A stretch of 46,659 nt of DNA, taken from positions 1-46,659 of IMG/VR virus record IMGVR_UViG_3300033141_004895, one strand, 5' to 3'. The position numbers and the translations under genes are program-made. Positions 24,395-31,027 of this stretch are shown here, piece after piece (position 1 is the first letter of the stretch; each line of letters begins with the position of its first letter). The notes under the pieces were generated by a model. That model worked only from the letters and a program-made list of their open reading frames with translations. It was not told where the DNA came from and searched no databases. Source of the stretch: a virus.

Positions 24395-24420
24395 TTATTT
24401 TGCCACGGGGGTGATGAGGG

Positions 24421-24594
24421 ATGGTGAAGTGTCCTGTGTGTGGGGAGTGGGTGAGTGAGTGGGAGAGGGGGACGCACGGATGTTATCTCAGATGGCTTAG
24501 GCAGGTGGACAAGAAGGTCAGGAATTTGGAGGAGGCTTTCTGGGGGAAGTATGAGGAGAGGTGGAGATTTAAAAGGAGGGTGGTGTTGACATGA
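24421..24594 (+). CDS. Small zinc-knuckle protein
   Basis: 57 aa, ATG with GGTGATGAGGG upstream. Starts MVKCPVCGEWV and has a later Cys (THGCY), a zinc-knuckle layout; the rest is a charged helix. Stop overlaps the next start (ATGA). Confidence 0.6.
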   Translation: MVKCPVCGEWVSEWERGTHGCYLRWLRQVDKKVRNLEEAFWGKYEERWRFKRRVVLT

Positions 24595-24893
24595 GAGAAG
24601 AGGGGCTTACGAGGAACATGTTAGAGACTATTGCCGAGGTGTTTGCCGAGGTGGGGGTCAATGTGGAGAGGCTGGTGAGGGAGTGTGAGAGGATCACCGG
24701 GGAGTGTAGGAAGTGGCCTGATGTGGCCAAGAGGTGGGAGGAGATAAGGGAACTGGAGGAAAAGGAGGACTGGGTTAAGATACTGGCTGCCCTCATGTGG
24801 GGCCTCTATATGGGGTGGAAGTTTGGGCTGTACCAAGCGGTGATAGACAGTTTGATCCAGGAGCCCAATACTGGGAACATAGTTGTCCAATGA
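24591..24893 (+). CDS. Hypothetical protein upstream of the helicase
   Basis: 100 aa, AAAGGAGGGTG upstream. Acidic and helical (EVFAEVGVNVERLVREC, WEEIRELEEKEDW), with a more hydrophobic C-terminal helix. Overlaps the helicase start. Unknown; may be a helicase partner by position only. Confidence 0.65.
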   Translation: MREEGLTRNMLETIAEVFAEVGVNVERLVRECERITGECRKWPDVAKRWEEIRELEEKEDWVKILAALMWGLYMGWKFGLYQAVIDSLIQEPNTGNIVVQ

Positions 24894-26398
24894 GGATTCC
24901 TTTTCACAACTTCAAGGAGCTGTACCCTCAGCAGAGACAGGCTTTGGATTTTATAGCCCGCTCTGAGGCCCCTATTATAGCCATATCAGCTCCTACGGGT
25001 AGCGGCAAGTCCTTGATCGGCATGATGGCTTCTGAAGTGCTCAGGACCCACAGGCAGGTGTATCTCTGTTCTTCCCGTCACCTGCAGGACCAGTTGTATA
25101 AGGACTTTCCTGAAGCGGTGGTGCTCAAGGGTAGGAGGAATTATCCATGCCCTCGGTTTAGCGCCTTTGATCTCACGGCTGAGGAGTGTGTGAAGGAGGG
25201 CTGTGAGCATGTGGAACAATGTCCCTATGAGGAGGCCAAGAGGATAGCCAAGGCGGCCAGGTGGAAGGTGATGAACTTTGCCTACTGGTTGCTTGAGGCT
25301 AACTATGTGGGGGTGTTCTCCAGGCAGGACTTGGTGGTCGTGGATGAGGCCGATCTGCTGGAGCAGGTGTTAACCGATTTCGTCTCCCTCAGCATTTCCC
25401 GCAAGAGGATGGCCAAGCTGGGGCTCAGGATGCCACGGTTCAAGACCAAGTGGGAGGCTTTCCTGGACTGGGCTAAGGAGGCTAAAGGGATGGTGGAAGA
25501 GAAAGCAAGGGCCCTGAAGGTGGAAGGACAGGAGGACCCAGAGGCCATGAGGGAGTATGTGAAGTACAGGAGGCTTGTGCAGAAGTTGGACCTCCTCACC
25601 AAGTGCCTCTCTCCCTCCTGGCTTATGGAGGACACAGGCTACAGGATTACCTTCAGGCCCCTGTGGCTCAGCAGGGAGCTGGTGGACAGGTTCCTGCTGC
25701 AGCATTCCCATAGGTTCCTCCTCATGTCCGCCACCCTTCCTCCTCGGGCTATCCTGTGTTCCCTTTTGGGCCTCAGACAGGAGGAGGTGGACTACCTGGA
25801 GCTTCCCTCTTCCTTTGACATCTCCAATAGGCAGGTGGTCTATAGGCCCGTGGGAAATTTGAACAAGGAGAATCTGGATGGACAGTTGGGAAAGCTGGTA
25901 AGGGCTATCAAAGACATACTGGACAGGCACAGAGACCAGAGAGTGCTCATCCACTCTGTGTCCTACTCCCTTGGAACCAGGCTGTATGAGAACCTCTCCT
26001 CCCTTTCCCGCCCTGTGTTCTTCCACCGGTCCTCGGAGGGCAAGCGGCAGGCTATGGAGAGGTACATGAGCCATCCTGATGCTGTGATTATCAGCCCGTC
26101 TCTGGAAAGGGGGGTTGATTTGAAAGACGAGGCGTGCCGTGCGATTGTGTGGGTTAAATGTCCTTTTCCAAGCCTGGGGGACAAGTTCACCTCCCTCCGG
26201 TTCTACTCCTCCCGCTTCGGGCGTCTCTGGTACAAGTACCAGGCTGCCTACACCCTTGTGCAGGGGGCAGGGAGAGGCGTGAGGCATCAGGGGGACTGGG
26301 CTGTGACCTATATCCTCGATGGGCAGTTCGAGAGGCTGCTTAGGGATAGGGCTACTCTGTTCCCCAGGTGGTTCAGGGAGGCTGTGGTATGGGAATAG
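24890..26398 (+). CDS. XPD/DinG-type iron-sulphur DNA helicase
   Basis: 502 aa, ATG overlapping the upstream stop. Walker A APTGSGKS (34-41), DEAD box VVDEAD (149-155), LMSATLPP, and C-terminal motifs SLERGVDLKD and YTLVQGAGRGVRH. Four cysteines between Walker A and DEAD (C87, C100, C105, C111) match the iron-sulphur cluster of Rad3/XPD/DinG helicases, which unwind 5' to 3'. It is likely the only replicative or repair helicase of this phage. Confidence 0.87.
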   Translation: MRIPFHNFKELYPQQRQALDFIARSEAPIIAISAPTGSGKSLIGMMASEVLRTHRQVYLCSSRHLQDQLYKDFPEAVVLKGRRNYPCPRFSAFDLTAEECVKEGCEHVEQCPYEEAKRIAKAARWKVMNFAYWLLEANYVGVFSRQDLVVVDEADLLEQVLTDFVSLSISRKRMAKLGLRMPRFKTKWEAFLDWAKEAKGMVEEKARALKVEGQEDPEAMREYVKYRRLVQKLDLLTKCLSPSWLMEDTGYRITFRPLWLSRELVDRFLLQHSHRFLLMSATLPPRAILCSLLGLRQEEVDYLELPSSFDISNRQVVYRPVGNLNKENLDGQLGKLVRAIKDILDRHRDQRVLIHSVSYSLGTRLYENLSSLSRPVFFHRSSEGKRQAMERYMSHPDAVIISPSLERGVDLKDEACRAIVWVKCPFPSLGDKFTSLRFYSSRFGRLWYKYQAAYTLVQGAGRGVRHQGDWAVTYILDGQFERLLRDRATLFPRWFREAVVWE

Positions 26399-26438
26399 GG
26401 ACAAAAAGGGAAAGAATTGTCCTTGCAGGAGGGGTAAA

Positions 26439-27008
26439 ATGGAGAGGACAAAGGAGGCATTGGAAAGGGCCTATTGGCAGGAGGGGTTGACCATGGAGCA
26501 GATAGGGGGGATATTGGGAGTGACCAAGGAGAGGGTCAGGCAGATCATGGAGAAGCTGGGTATTCCCAGGAGGTTTCCCCCGAGGGAGAGGACCAGGTTC
26601 TGTCCCAACTGTGGGGCTCCTTTGCCTACTGGGAAGCGGTATTGTTCCGAGGAGTGCAAGGAGGAGTACAGGAGGGAGAAGTACTGGGTCAAGCTGAAGT
26701 GCAATTACTGTGGGAGGGAGTTCTGGAGGAGGAGTGCATGGGTAAGGGCCTCCACTCCTGAGAGAGGTTATGTCACGGGGGCCGTTTACTGTTCCCGTAC
26801 CTGTGCTGCTAAGGCGAGGAGGGGAACCAATCTGCATCTCAATGGGGAAGAGGCCAAGATGATTGCCGACCTGTGGGATCAATTGATACCATTGGCTGAG
26901 AGGTGGTGTATGAGGACTGGGAGGTGGGAGGTGCTGGAGAGGGTGGGGAAGAAGGTGAGGGCTTTGCAGGAGGTAGAGGTGGGGCGTATTGGGATTGTAG
27001 GAAGGTGA
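26439..27008 (+). CDS. Sigma-region-4-like HTH protein with zinc fingers
   Basis: 189 aa, GCAGGAGGGG upstream. Residues about 13-45 (LTMEQIGGILGVTKERVRQI) read as a region-4 or transcription-factor helix-turn-helix. Two treble-clef-like fingers follow (FCPNCGAPL...YCSEECKEEY; CNYCGREF...YCSRTCAAKA). The C-terminus is helical. Plausibly a phage transcription regulator that recognises promoter -35 elements. It could also be a homing-endonuclease-like DNA binder, but no HNH residues are seen. Confidence 0.7.
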   Translation: MERTKEALERAYWQEGLTMEQIGGILGVTKERVRQIMEKLGIPRRFPPRERTRFCPNCGAPLPTGKRYCSEECKEEYRREKYWVKLKCNYCGREFWRRSAWVRASTPERGYVTGAVYCSRTCAAKARRGTNLHLNGEEAKMIADLWDQLIPLAERWCMRTGRWEVLERVGKKVRALQEVEVGRIGIVGR

Positions 27009-27011
27009 ACC

Positions 27012-27359
27012 ATGATACTGGAAGCCATTGAGAAGTACATAGAGGCTATTAGGAAAACTGAGGAATGGGGGAATATAGTTGGGCAGATGCTGGTGGATGC
27101 CTTGAGTACTATCATCCCGGATATAGAGTATAGCTTGGGATGGGCTGAAGCGGGAGTGGATACTATATGTTTTTGGTCTGAGACATATAAAGTTGGGAAC
27201 GTAGATCTGGAAAGGTTAGAGGAACAAGAGCGGTTAGCCGACATCATAGGTGAAATATTTGATGGCCTAACATGGCATGTTGACTGCCCTTCTGGAGTGT
27301 GGCTTCCGCCTGATGTGGCAGAGAGGGTGAGGAAAGCGTTGGAAGAGTTGAGGAAATGA
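27012..27359 (+). CDS. Hypothetical helical acidic protein
   Basis: 115 aa, AAGGTGAACC upstream. Acidic and mostly helical, with a Trp/Cys-containing middle (GVDTICFWSETY) and WHVDCPSGVWLP. No recognised motif. Stop overlaps the next start (ATGAGG). Confidence 0.65.
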   Translation: MILEAIEKYIEAIRKTEEWGNIVGQMLVDALSTIIPDIEYSLGWAEAGVDTICFWSETYKVGNVDLERLEEQERLADIIGEIFDGLTWHVDCPSGVWLPPDVAERVRKALEELRK

Positions 27360-27541
27360 GGTTCTTTTACAGCATTGCGGTCATTTTGCTTTATATACTG
27401 ATGGGGATAATCCTCAAGACTAAAGGGGTAACTCTGTCCACCTGGCAATTTTGGGCCTTGATGATTACAGTAGCCCTACTCATTCTTGTGACTGCAGTAG
27501 TGGGATTTTGGGAGGGGTTTAGGAATGGGCACAAGAAATGA
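27356..27541 (+). CDS. Small two-helix membrane protein
   Basis: 61 aa. Two hydrophobic segments (FFYSIAVILLYILMGIIL; FWALMITVALLILVTAVVGF) with a short basic loop and a basic end. Function unknown; an early-region membrane protein could be superinfection exclusion or membrane remodelling, which is speculation. Confidence 0.65.
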   Translation: MRFFYSIAVILLYILMGIILKTKGVTLSTWQFWALMITVALLILVTAVVGFWEGFRNGHKK

Positions 27542-27764
27542 AGAGGTCTACCGTCTAACGCCCAGGGGTTTAATTATTGCTGTTTTGGAACGGCATGGCG
27601 TGCAGAATGCTGAGTTTTTGGCGGAGGAGATCCTTCGTGAGCTGGAGTGGTGTTGTATGAAAGTGAGGCTACTTGAGGATGGGCAGTGGACTAAGTTGGA
27701 TTTGCCTGCCATTGTGAAGGACGGAGATTGGGATTTTCAGAAGGTGAGGAGGGTAAAGAAATGA
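27525..27764 (+). CDS. Small hypothetical protein
   Basis: 79 aa, GGGAGGGG upstream, overlapping the previous gene by 17 bases. Begins with a helical part (LTPRGLIIAVLERHGV), then a basic end. No family recognised. Confidence 0.6.
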   Translation: MGTRNEEVYRLTPRGLIIAVLERHGVQNAEFLAEEILRELEWCCMKVRLLEDGQWTKLDLPAIVKDGDWDFQKVRRVKK

Positions 27765-27973
27765 AGATAGATCCCAACAGGTGGAAGGATAAAGTGCTGT
27801 GGGAGGTATATGGAGATACTGGAGTTTACGTAAGGGCACAGGCTCCAGATGGCAAGTGGGAATCGGTAGACATTGTCTTCTTGGACAAGGAGTCCCTTGA
27901 GGAATGGTTGAGGGGGTTAACTAAGGAGGGGCTGATCCGTTTGGTCAAAATACTTCTGCAGCATGGGGGGTAA
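27761..27973 (+). CDS. Small hypothetical protein
   Basis: 70 aa; ATG 27761 preferred for GAGGAGGGTAAAG upstream, overlapping the previous stop. Beta strands (GVYVRAQAPDGKWESVDIVF) then a helix (LEEWLRGLTKEGLIRLVKIL). Unknown. Confidence 0.6.
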   Translation: MKIDPNRWKDKVLWEVYGDTGVYVRAQAPDGKWESVDIVFLDKESLEEWLRGLTKEGLIRLVKILLQHGG

Positions 27974-27974
27974 G

Positions 27975-28169
27975 ATGAAGAAACTGTGTCCCCAATGTGG
28001 TAAACAGATGATCAAAAGGTATGAAGACCGCGTACTGCCCACCAACCCTCCACAACATCCATGGTACTGGTGGTGTGGGTGTGGGCATACAGAGAAAGGA
28101 GGAGTGGATAGAGGAATCTTAATGGAAGACTTTTATCATCAACAATGGGAGGAGATAAATAAAGGATAA
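27975..28169 (+). CDS. Small zinc-ribbon protein
   Basis: 64 aa from ATG 27975 (GGGGGGTAAG upstream; ATG 27963 possible). CPQCGKQM and later WWCGCGH form a CxxC...CxC set typical of a zinc ribbon. One of many such small proteins in the early region. Confidence 0.62.
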   Translation: MKKLCPQCGKQMIKRYEDRVLPTNPPQHPWYWWCGCGHTEKGGVDRGILMEDFYHQQWEEINKG

Positions 28170-28180
28170 GCGGATTATAT

Positions 28181-28203
28181 TTATATAAATCCTGCAGTTG
28201 GTG
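28181..28203 (+). repeat. Copy 1 of an interspersed 23-bp repeat
   Basis: TTAYATAAATCCTGCAGTTG followed by GTG occurs here and at 32151-32173, 4 kb away, both directly after a gene end. Each is followed about 10-35 bases on by an AAGGGGG-GATA-AGC-like run. The non-coding stretch 28170-28324 otherwise holds only a possible 15-codon ORF from TTG 28222. Confidence 0.7.
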
Positions 28204-28324
28204 TAAAAGGGGGTGATAGCTTGGAACCGAGGGATACCGCTAATCCCGGTCTTTACTACATGAGGTAAAGGGTGGCAGGGTGGGCAAGGGAAGCATTAGG
28301 AAAGCTGAAAGAGAGGGGATGAAA

Positions 28325-28558
28325 ATGAAGCTCTTCGGTGCCATTGAAAACCTTCTCAAGGCCAAGAACGATCAGTATGGCCAGCTCAGCTCCAATCCAA
28401 CCCACCGATGGCTCTGTGAGAAGTTTCCCAATTTCCGTGTGGCCTCGGCAATCAAGCACCTGGTGGCCTATGCACGGACAGGGTCGGTGAAAGAGCTGGT
28501 GAAGGCGGGGGCTTATGTAGCGTTGGAGTATGAGGAGAAAGAGAGGGAAGAACAATAA
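28325..28558 (+). CDS. Small hypothetical protein
   Basis: 77 aa from ATG 28325 (AGAGGGG 7 bases upstream); GTG 28280 would add 15 basic residues. Helical: MKLFGAIENLLKAKNDQYG, then WLCEKFPNFRVASAIKHLV and an acidic end. Resembles small phage proteins near nucleotide metabolism genes, but no motif confirms this. Confidence 0.6.
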   Translation: MKLFGAIENLLKAKNDQYGQLSSNPTHRWLCEKFPNFRVASAIKHLVAYARTGSVKELVKAGAYVALEYEEKEREEQ

Positions 28559-28573
28559 GAGAGGAGGTGGCCA

Positions 28574-28936
28574 ATGGGAGCAGACATTTTTATTTTCACC
28601 AGGAGGGAACCAGACTTTACAGGGATTGACCCCGGGATAGTTGTCCAGGAGGAAAACTCTTCTTGGTATTTCCGGGACCCCTATAACGGTTATGGCTTGT
28701 ACCGAGTGATCGGCCTTTCCTATGGAAGAGAATTTGTGAAAGATCCTGTAAGCTCTCTGGAACGATTGTCTAAGATTACAGATGAACAGATAGAAAGATA
28801 CGCACGGGAGCAGTTGGGGGAGGAAACGGGGGTTAAATATGACGTTGAGTATTTTCTTCGACGGGCCAAGCTGCGGCGTGACTATTTGAGGAGGTTGGTG
28901 GAGGCTGGGATAGTGGAAGTGGAGTATGCCTTATAA
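28574..28936 (+). CDS. Hypothetical protein
   Basis: 120 aa, GAGGAGGTGGCC upstream. Begins with a beta strand (ADIFIFTRREPD), has SSWYFRDPYNGYGLYRVIG, and ends in a charged helical part. No recognised family or catalytic set. Confidence 0.65.
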   Translation: MGADIFIFTRREPDFTGIDPGIVVQEENSSWYFRDPYNGYGLYRVIGLSYGREFVKDPVSSLERLSKITDEQIERYAREQLGEETGVKYDVEYFLRRAKLRRDYLRRLVEAGIVEVEYAL

Positions 28937-28962
28937 GCTATAGGAAAAAGGAGGGAGCAATC

Positions 28963-29229
28963 ATGGAAGAAATTAAGAAGTTTCCCCTTAGTTTAGAACA
29001 GTTGGGATATACTCATTGTGGGCATCCTTCTTGGTGCCGAGTTAAACAGGTGGTAGGGTTCTCTGGACCCCCAATATATGTTCGGACGGAGATTAGATGT
29101 GGATTATGTTGGGCCACCTTGGACGAAAAAACTGGCGAATGGCGTGGCGGTACTGTTCTTGCTACGCCACATCCGGCTATTTGGAATAAATTACCGCCCA
29201 AATTTTGGGGGAGGGGAAGGGAGGGGTAA
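28963..29229 (+). CDS. Small Cys/His protein
   Basis: 88 aa, AAAGGAGGG upstream. HCGHPSWC and IRCGLCWATLDE supply two Cys/His pairs spaced like a zinc ribbon. A flexible C-terminus ends in basic residues. Function unknown. Confidence 0.62.
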   Translation: MEEIKKFPLSLEQLGYTHCGHPSWCRVKQVVGFSGPPIYVRTEIRCGLCWATLDEKTGEWRGGTVLATPHPAIWNKLPPKFWGRGREG

Positions 29230-29231
29230 TC

Positions 29232-29585
29232 ATGGAAGAAAAAGTCTTCGCAGTAAAGTTTGAATGTGCTAATTGCGGAGCCAAGTGGGAAGAGCAATTT
29301 TGTAGGGGCGACAGGGTGGATAAGAAGTCTTCGGGGGTTTGGGTTGAAGATCATCGTTGTACGGGAGGACCAAGCTGTCCCTATTGCCGGTATATTGAGT
29401 GCCCGGTGTGTGGAAGGGGGGACGATGTTCTCATCCGTGAGAGGTATCCCATAGAAGAGGAATACCAAGGGGGACAGAAGTCCAAGGTCCATGAGATGGA
29501 ATTTGTTGACGGGACTACATATAGCAGGTATACAGATGGGGTAAAGGTGGAATGGAAGACAAGTGGATTGGTCCCAGCGAAGTAG
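29232..29585 (+). CDS. Zinc-ribbon protein
   Basis: 117 aa; ATG 29232 preferred for GGGAGGGGTAATC upstream. FECANCGAKWEE, then CTGGPSCPYCRYIECPVCG give several CxxC pairs, enough for two zinc sites. The remaining part is beta-rich. Unknown role; next to a promoter-like element. Confidence 0.65.
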   Translation: MEEKVFAVKFECANCGAKWEEQFCRGDRVDKKSSGVWVEDHRCTGGPSCPYCRYIECPVCGRGDDVLIRERYPIEEEYQGGQKSKVHEMEFVDGTTYSRYTDGVKVEWKTSGLVPAK

Positions 29586-29589
29586 CATT

Positions 29590-29618
29590 TTGACAAATTT
29601 GCGAGATAGGGCTAAAGA
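29590..29618 (+). promoter_or_regulatory. Promoter-like element A (TTGACA-N17-TAAAGA)
   Basis: TTGACA at 29590-29595, 17-base spacer ending GGGC, then TAAAGA. It shares the layout TTTTGAC...GGGCTAA...AGCCTTTT with element B at 30971, where a hairpin overlaps the -10. It lies in the gap before the 29692 gene. The -10 is weak, so promoter activity is uncertain. Confidence 0.5.
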
Positions 29619-29631
29619 AATCAGCCTTTTT
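29610..29631 (+). terminator. Weak hairpin with U-tract
   Basis: GGCT (29610-29613) pairs with AGCC (29623-29626), followed by TTTTT. The stem is only 4-5 bp. By comparison with the stronger copy at 30991 it may be a terminator of the upstream zinc-ribbon gene that overlaps promoter-like element A. Confidence 0.45.
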
Positions 29632-29691
29632 GTGTTTGGGTGACTAAAGGAGGTAAGAATAAAAGGACCTTTACCTAAATCAATCAGCACC

Positions 29692-29871
29692 ATGGTAGAG
29701 TTCCACACCATGTATTGGACTTGTCCCCAATGTGGGATTGATTTTGCCGTGCTGGTGTTGCATGGAATAGACAAGGGAGAAGTTCCGGTGTCTTTTACTA
29801 CGGCCGTATTGGCTGACTTTTGCCCGTTCTGTGGGCAGGGATTGGAGGAGGTGAAGCATGAAAAGGGTTAG
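29692..29871 (+). CDS. Small zinc-ribbon protein
   Basis: 59 aa from ATG 29692. WTCPQCGIDF and FCPFCGQGL are two CxxC pairs 32 residues apart. A perfect AAAGGAGGTAAG lies far upstream, 5 bases before an in-frame ATA at 29659, so translation might begin at that rare start and add 11 residues. Overlaps the next gene by 14 bases. Confidence 0.62.
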   Translation: MVEFHTMYWTCPQCGIDFAVLVLHGIDKGEVPVSFTTAVLADFCPFCGQGLEEVKHEKG

Positions 29872-30232
29872 GAAGGTTGGAGTAATCCTGTTGGCTATGG
29901 GTCTAATAGTTGCCGTTGGTATCCCTAAGCTCTGGGCCCAGGAAGGAACATGCCTCATATTGGCTGAAATTGCTGTGGAGGCCATGGAGTTTGGTTACCA
30001 AGCCCAGAGTCGGGAGGCTTGCAGTATGCTGGTGGAAAGGATTGTGGAAAAGTGGAAGGACAAGGAGATCTATCTGTGGCAGGTTCCTTTCTATTTACCT
30101 GTCTATCGGAGGGCCTTGGACCTGATTGCCATAGGGTGTCTAAAAGGGGTGGAGTTGGCTGAAGCTGGGAAGCCATTTGTGAAGGAAGAGGCTTTTGAGG
30201 TCCTGTATGATGTTTGTGTAAATGGAGAATGA
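29858..30232 (+). CDS. Secreted small protein
   Basis: 124 aa, GGAGGAGGTG upstream. Signal peptide at residues 1-27 (KRVRKVGVILLAMGLIVAVG, then LWAQ). The mature part is helical with five cysteines, suggesting disulphides after export. An exported early protein could act at the envelope, for example in superinfection exclusion; that is inference. Confidence 0.7.
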   Translation: MKRVRKVGVILLAMGLIVAVGIPKLWAQEGTCLILAEIAVEAMEFGYQAQSREACSMLVERIVEKWKDKEIYLWQVPFYLPVYRRALDLIAIGCLKGVELAEAGKPFVKEEAFEVLYDVCVNGE

Positions 30233-30246
30233 AAGGGGGAAAGGGG

Positions 30247-30597
30247 ATGGATATGTTCTTTCTTCCTCGCAGGATCAAGATAGGTGGCCATTGGCTGAGG
30301 ATTGAGCTTCGTAATGGGCGGGCTGATGTTTTTGACAAGGGAGGGGCGACACATTTCTTTTCAGGGGTGATTATCCTCAATGCAGATCTGAGCCCTTCCA
30401 AGAAGTGGAGTTGTCTCCTGCATGAGGTGTTGCATGAGCTGAACTGGCAACTGGATTTGGGGCTGAATGAGGGACAGATTTCGGGGGTAGCGGAGGGGCT
30501 ATTTCAGGTGCTGACCGACAATGGTCTTTGGAATTGGCAAGAGGATACAGAAGGAGCTAACCATGAGATTGCCCAAACAAATAAAAAGAAGGCTTAA
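30247..30597 (+). CDS. HExxH putative metalloprotease-like protein
   Basis: 116 aa. The motif LLHEVLHELNW gives HEVLH, a zinc-dependent HExxH site, preceded by a beta-rich segment (IKIGGHWLRIELRNG, GVIILNADLS). Small phage proteins of this pattern occur widely with unknown targets. RBS is AAAGGGGG-AAAGGGG. Overlaps the next gene by 35 bases. Confidence 0.65.
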   Translation: MDMFFLPRRIKIGGHWLRIELRNGRADVFDKGGATHFFSGVIILNADLSPSKKWSCLLHEVLHELNWQLDLGLNEGQISGVAEGLFQVLTDNGLWNWQEDTEGANHEIAQTNKKKA

Positions 30598-30775
30598 AAA
30601 ATTAGACGAAGAAATAAGGCAGCTATGTAAGTATGTAAGACAGTGTCGCAATCCTGATGACTTGGCATATTGGAATTATAGAATAGACAAGTTGCGGGAG
30701 GGAAGGTTTTTGATGGAAGTTATAGGTCATGGTCTGGTGGCTATGTCTAAGAGTAAAAAGCGTAGGAGGAAATAA
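30563..30775 (+). CDS. Small basic helical protein
   Basis: 70 aa; ATG 30563 with AAGGAG 6 bases upstream. Very basic ends (RLPKQIKRRLKKLDEE; SKSKKRRRK) around a helical middle. May bind nucleic acid. Stop overlaps the next start (TAATGA). Confidence 0.62.
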   Translation: MRLPKQIKRRLKKLDEEIRQLCKYVRQCRNPDDLAYWNYRIDKLREGRFLMEVIGHGLVAMSKSKKRRRK

Positions 30776-30963
30776 TGAAACTGCCCAAGTACATCATCAA
30801 GCGGGACGAACAAGCTTACCTCGAACTTATCTGCCAGCGCTGCAATGGTTCTCTGAAGCTGTGGACAGACAACAGGGAGTGGCGGGAGAAGCATATCAGG
30901 TGGTTTGTGGAACATCACAGGGATTGTAAGGTGTGTGAAGGGGGAGTGTGCGAGGTGGGTTAG
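30775..30963 (+). CDS. Small zinc-binding protein
   Basis: 62 aa, AGGAGGAAATA upstream. CQRC near residue 20, then HHRDCKVCEGGVC, giving a zinc-finger-like Cys/His set. Mid-section charged and Trp-rich. Unknown. Confidence 0.62.
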   Translation: MKLPKYIIKRDEQAYLELICQRCNGSLKLWTDNREWREKHIRWFVEHHRDCKVCEGGVCEVG

Positions 30964-30970
30964 TGGGGTT

Positions 30971-30999
30971 TTGACGTTTGTGTAATAAGGGGCTAATTT
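30971..30999 (+). promoter_or_regulatory. Promoter-like element B (TTGACG-N17-TAATTT)
   Basis: TTGACG at 30971-30976, 17-base spacer ending GGGGC, then TAATTT at 30994-30999. The whole stretch 30970-31028 is flanked by TTTGAC and GTCAAA in inverted orientation. Same design as element A. It directly precedes the DNA methyltransferase gene, which lacks a clear ribosome binding site. Confidence 0.5.
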
Positions 31000-31011
31000 T
31001 GTTAGCCTTTT
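30991..31011 (+). terminator. Hairpin with U-tract before the methyltransferase
   Basis: GGCTAA (30991-30996) pairs with TTAGCC (31002-31007), 5-base loop, followed by TTTT. The stem overlaps the -10 of element B, so it could end transcription from upstream while the same bases begin new transcription. Confidence 0.6.
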
Positions 31012-31027
31012 CTTGCGTGTTTGTCAA

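Noticed and set aside
28222-28269. 15-codon ORF from TTG after the first 23-bp repeat
   Set aside because: Too short, rare start, no conserved context; kept only as a note.
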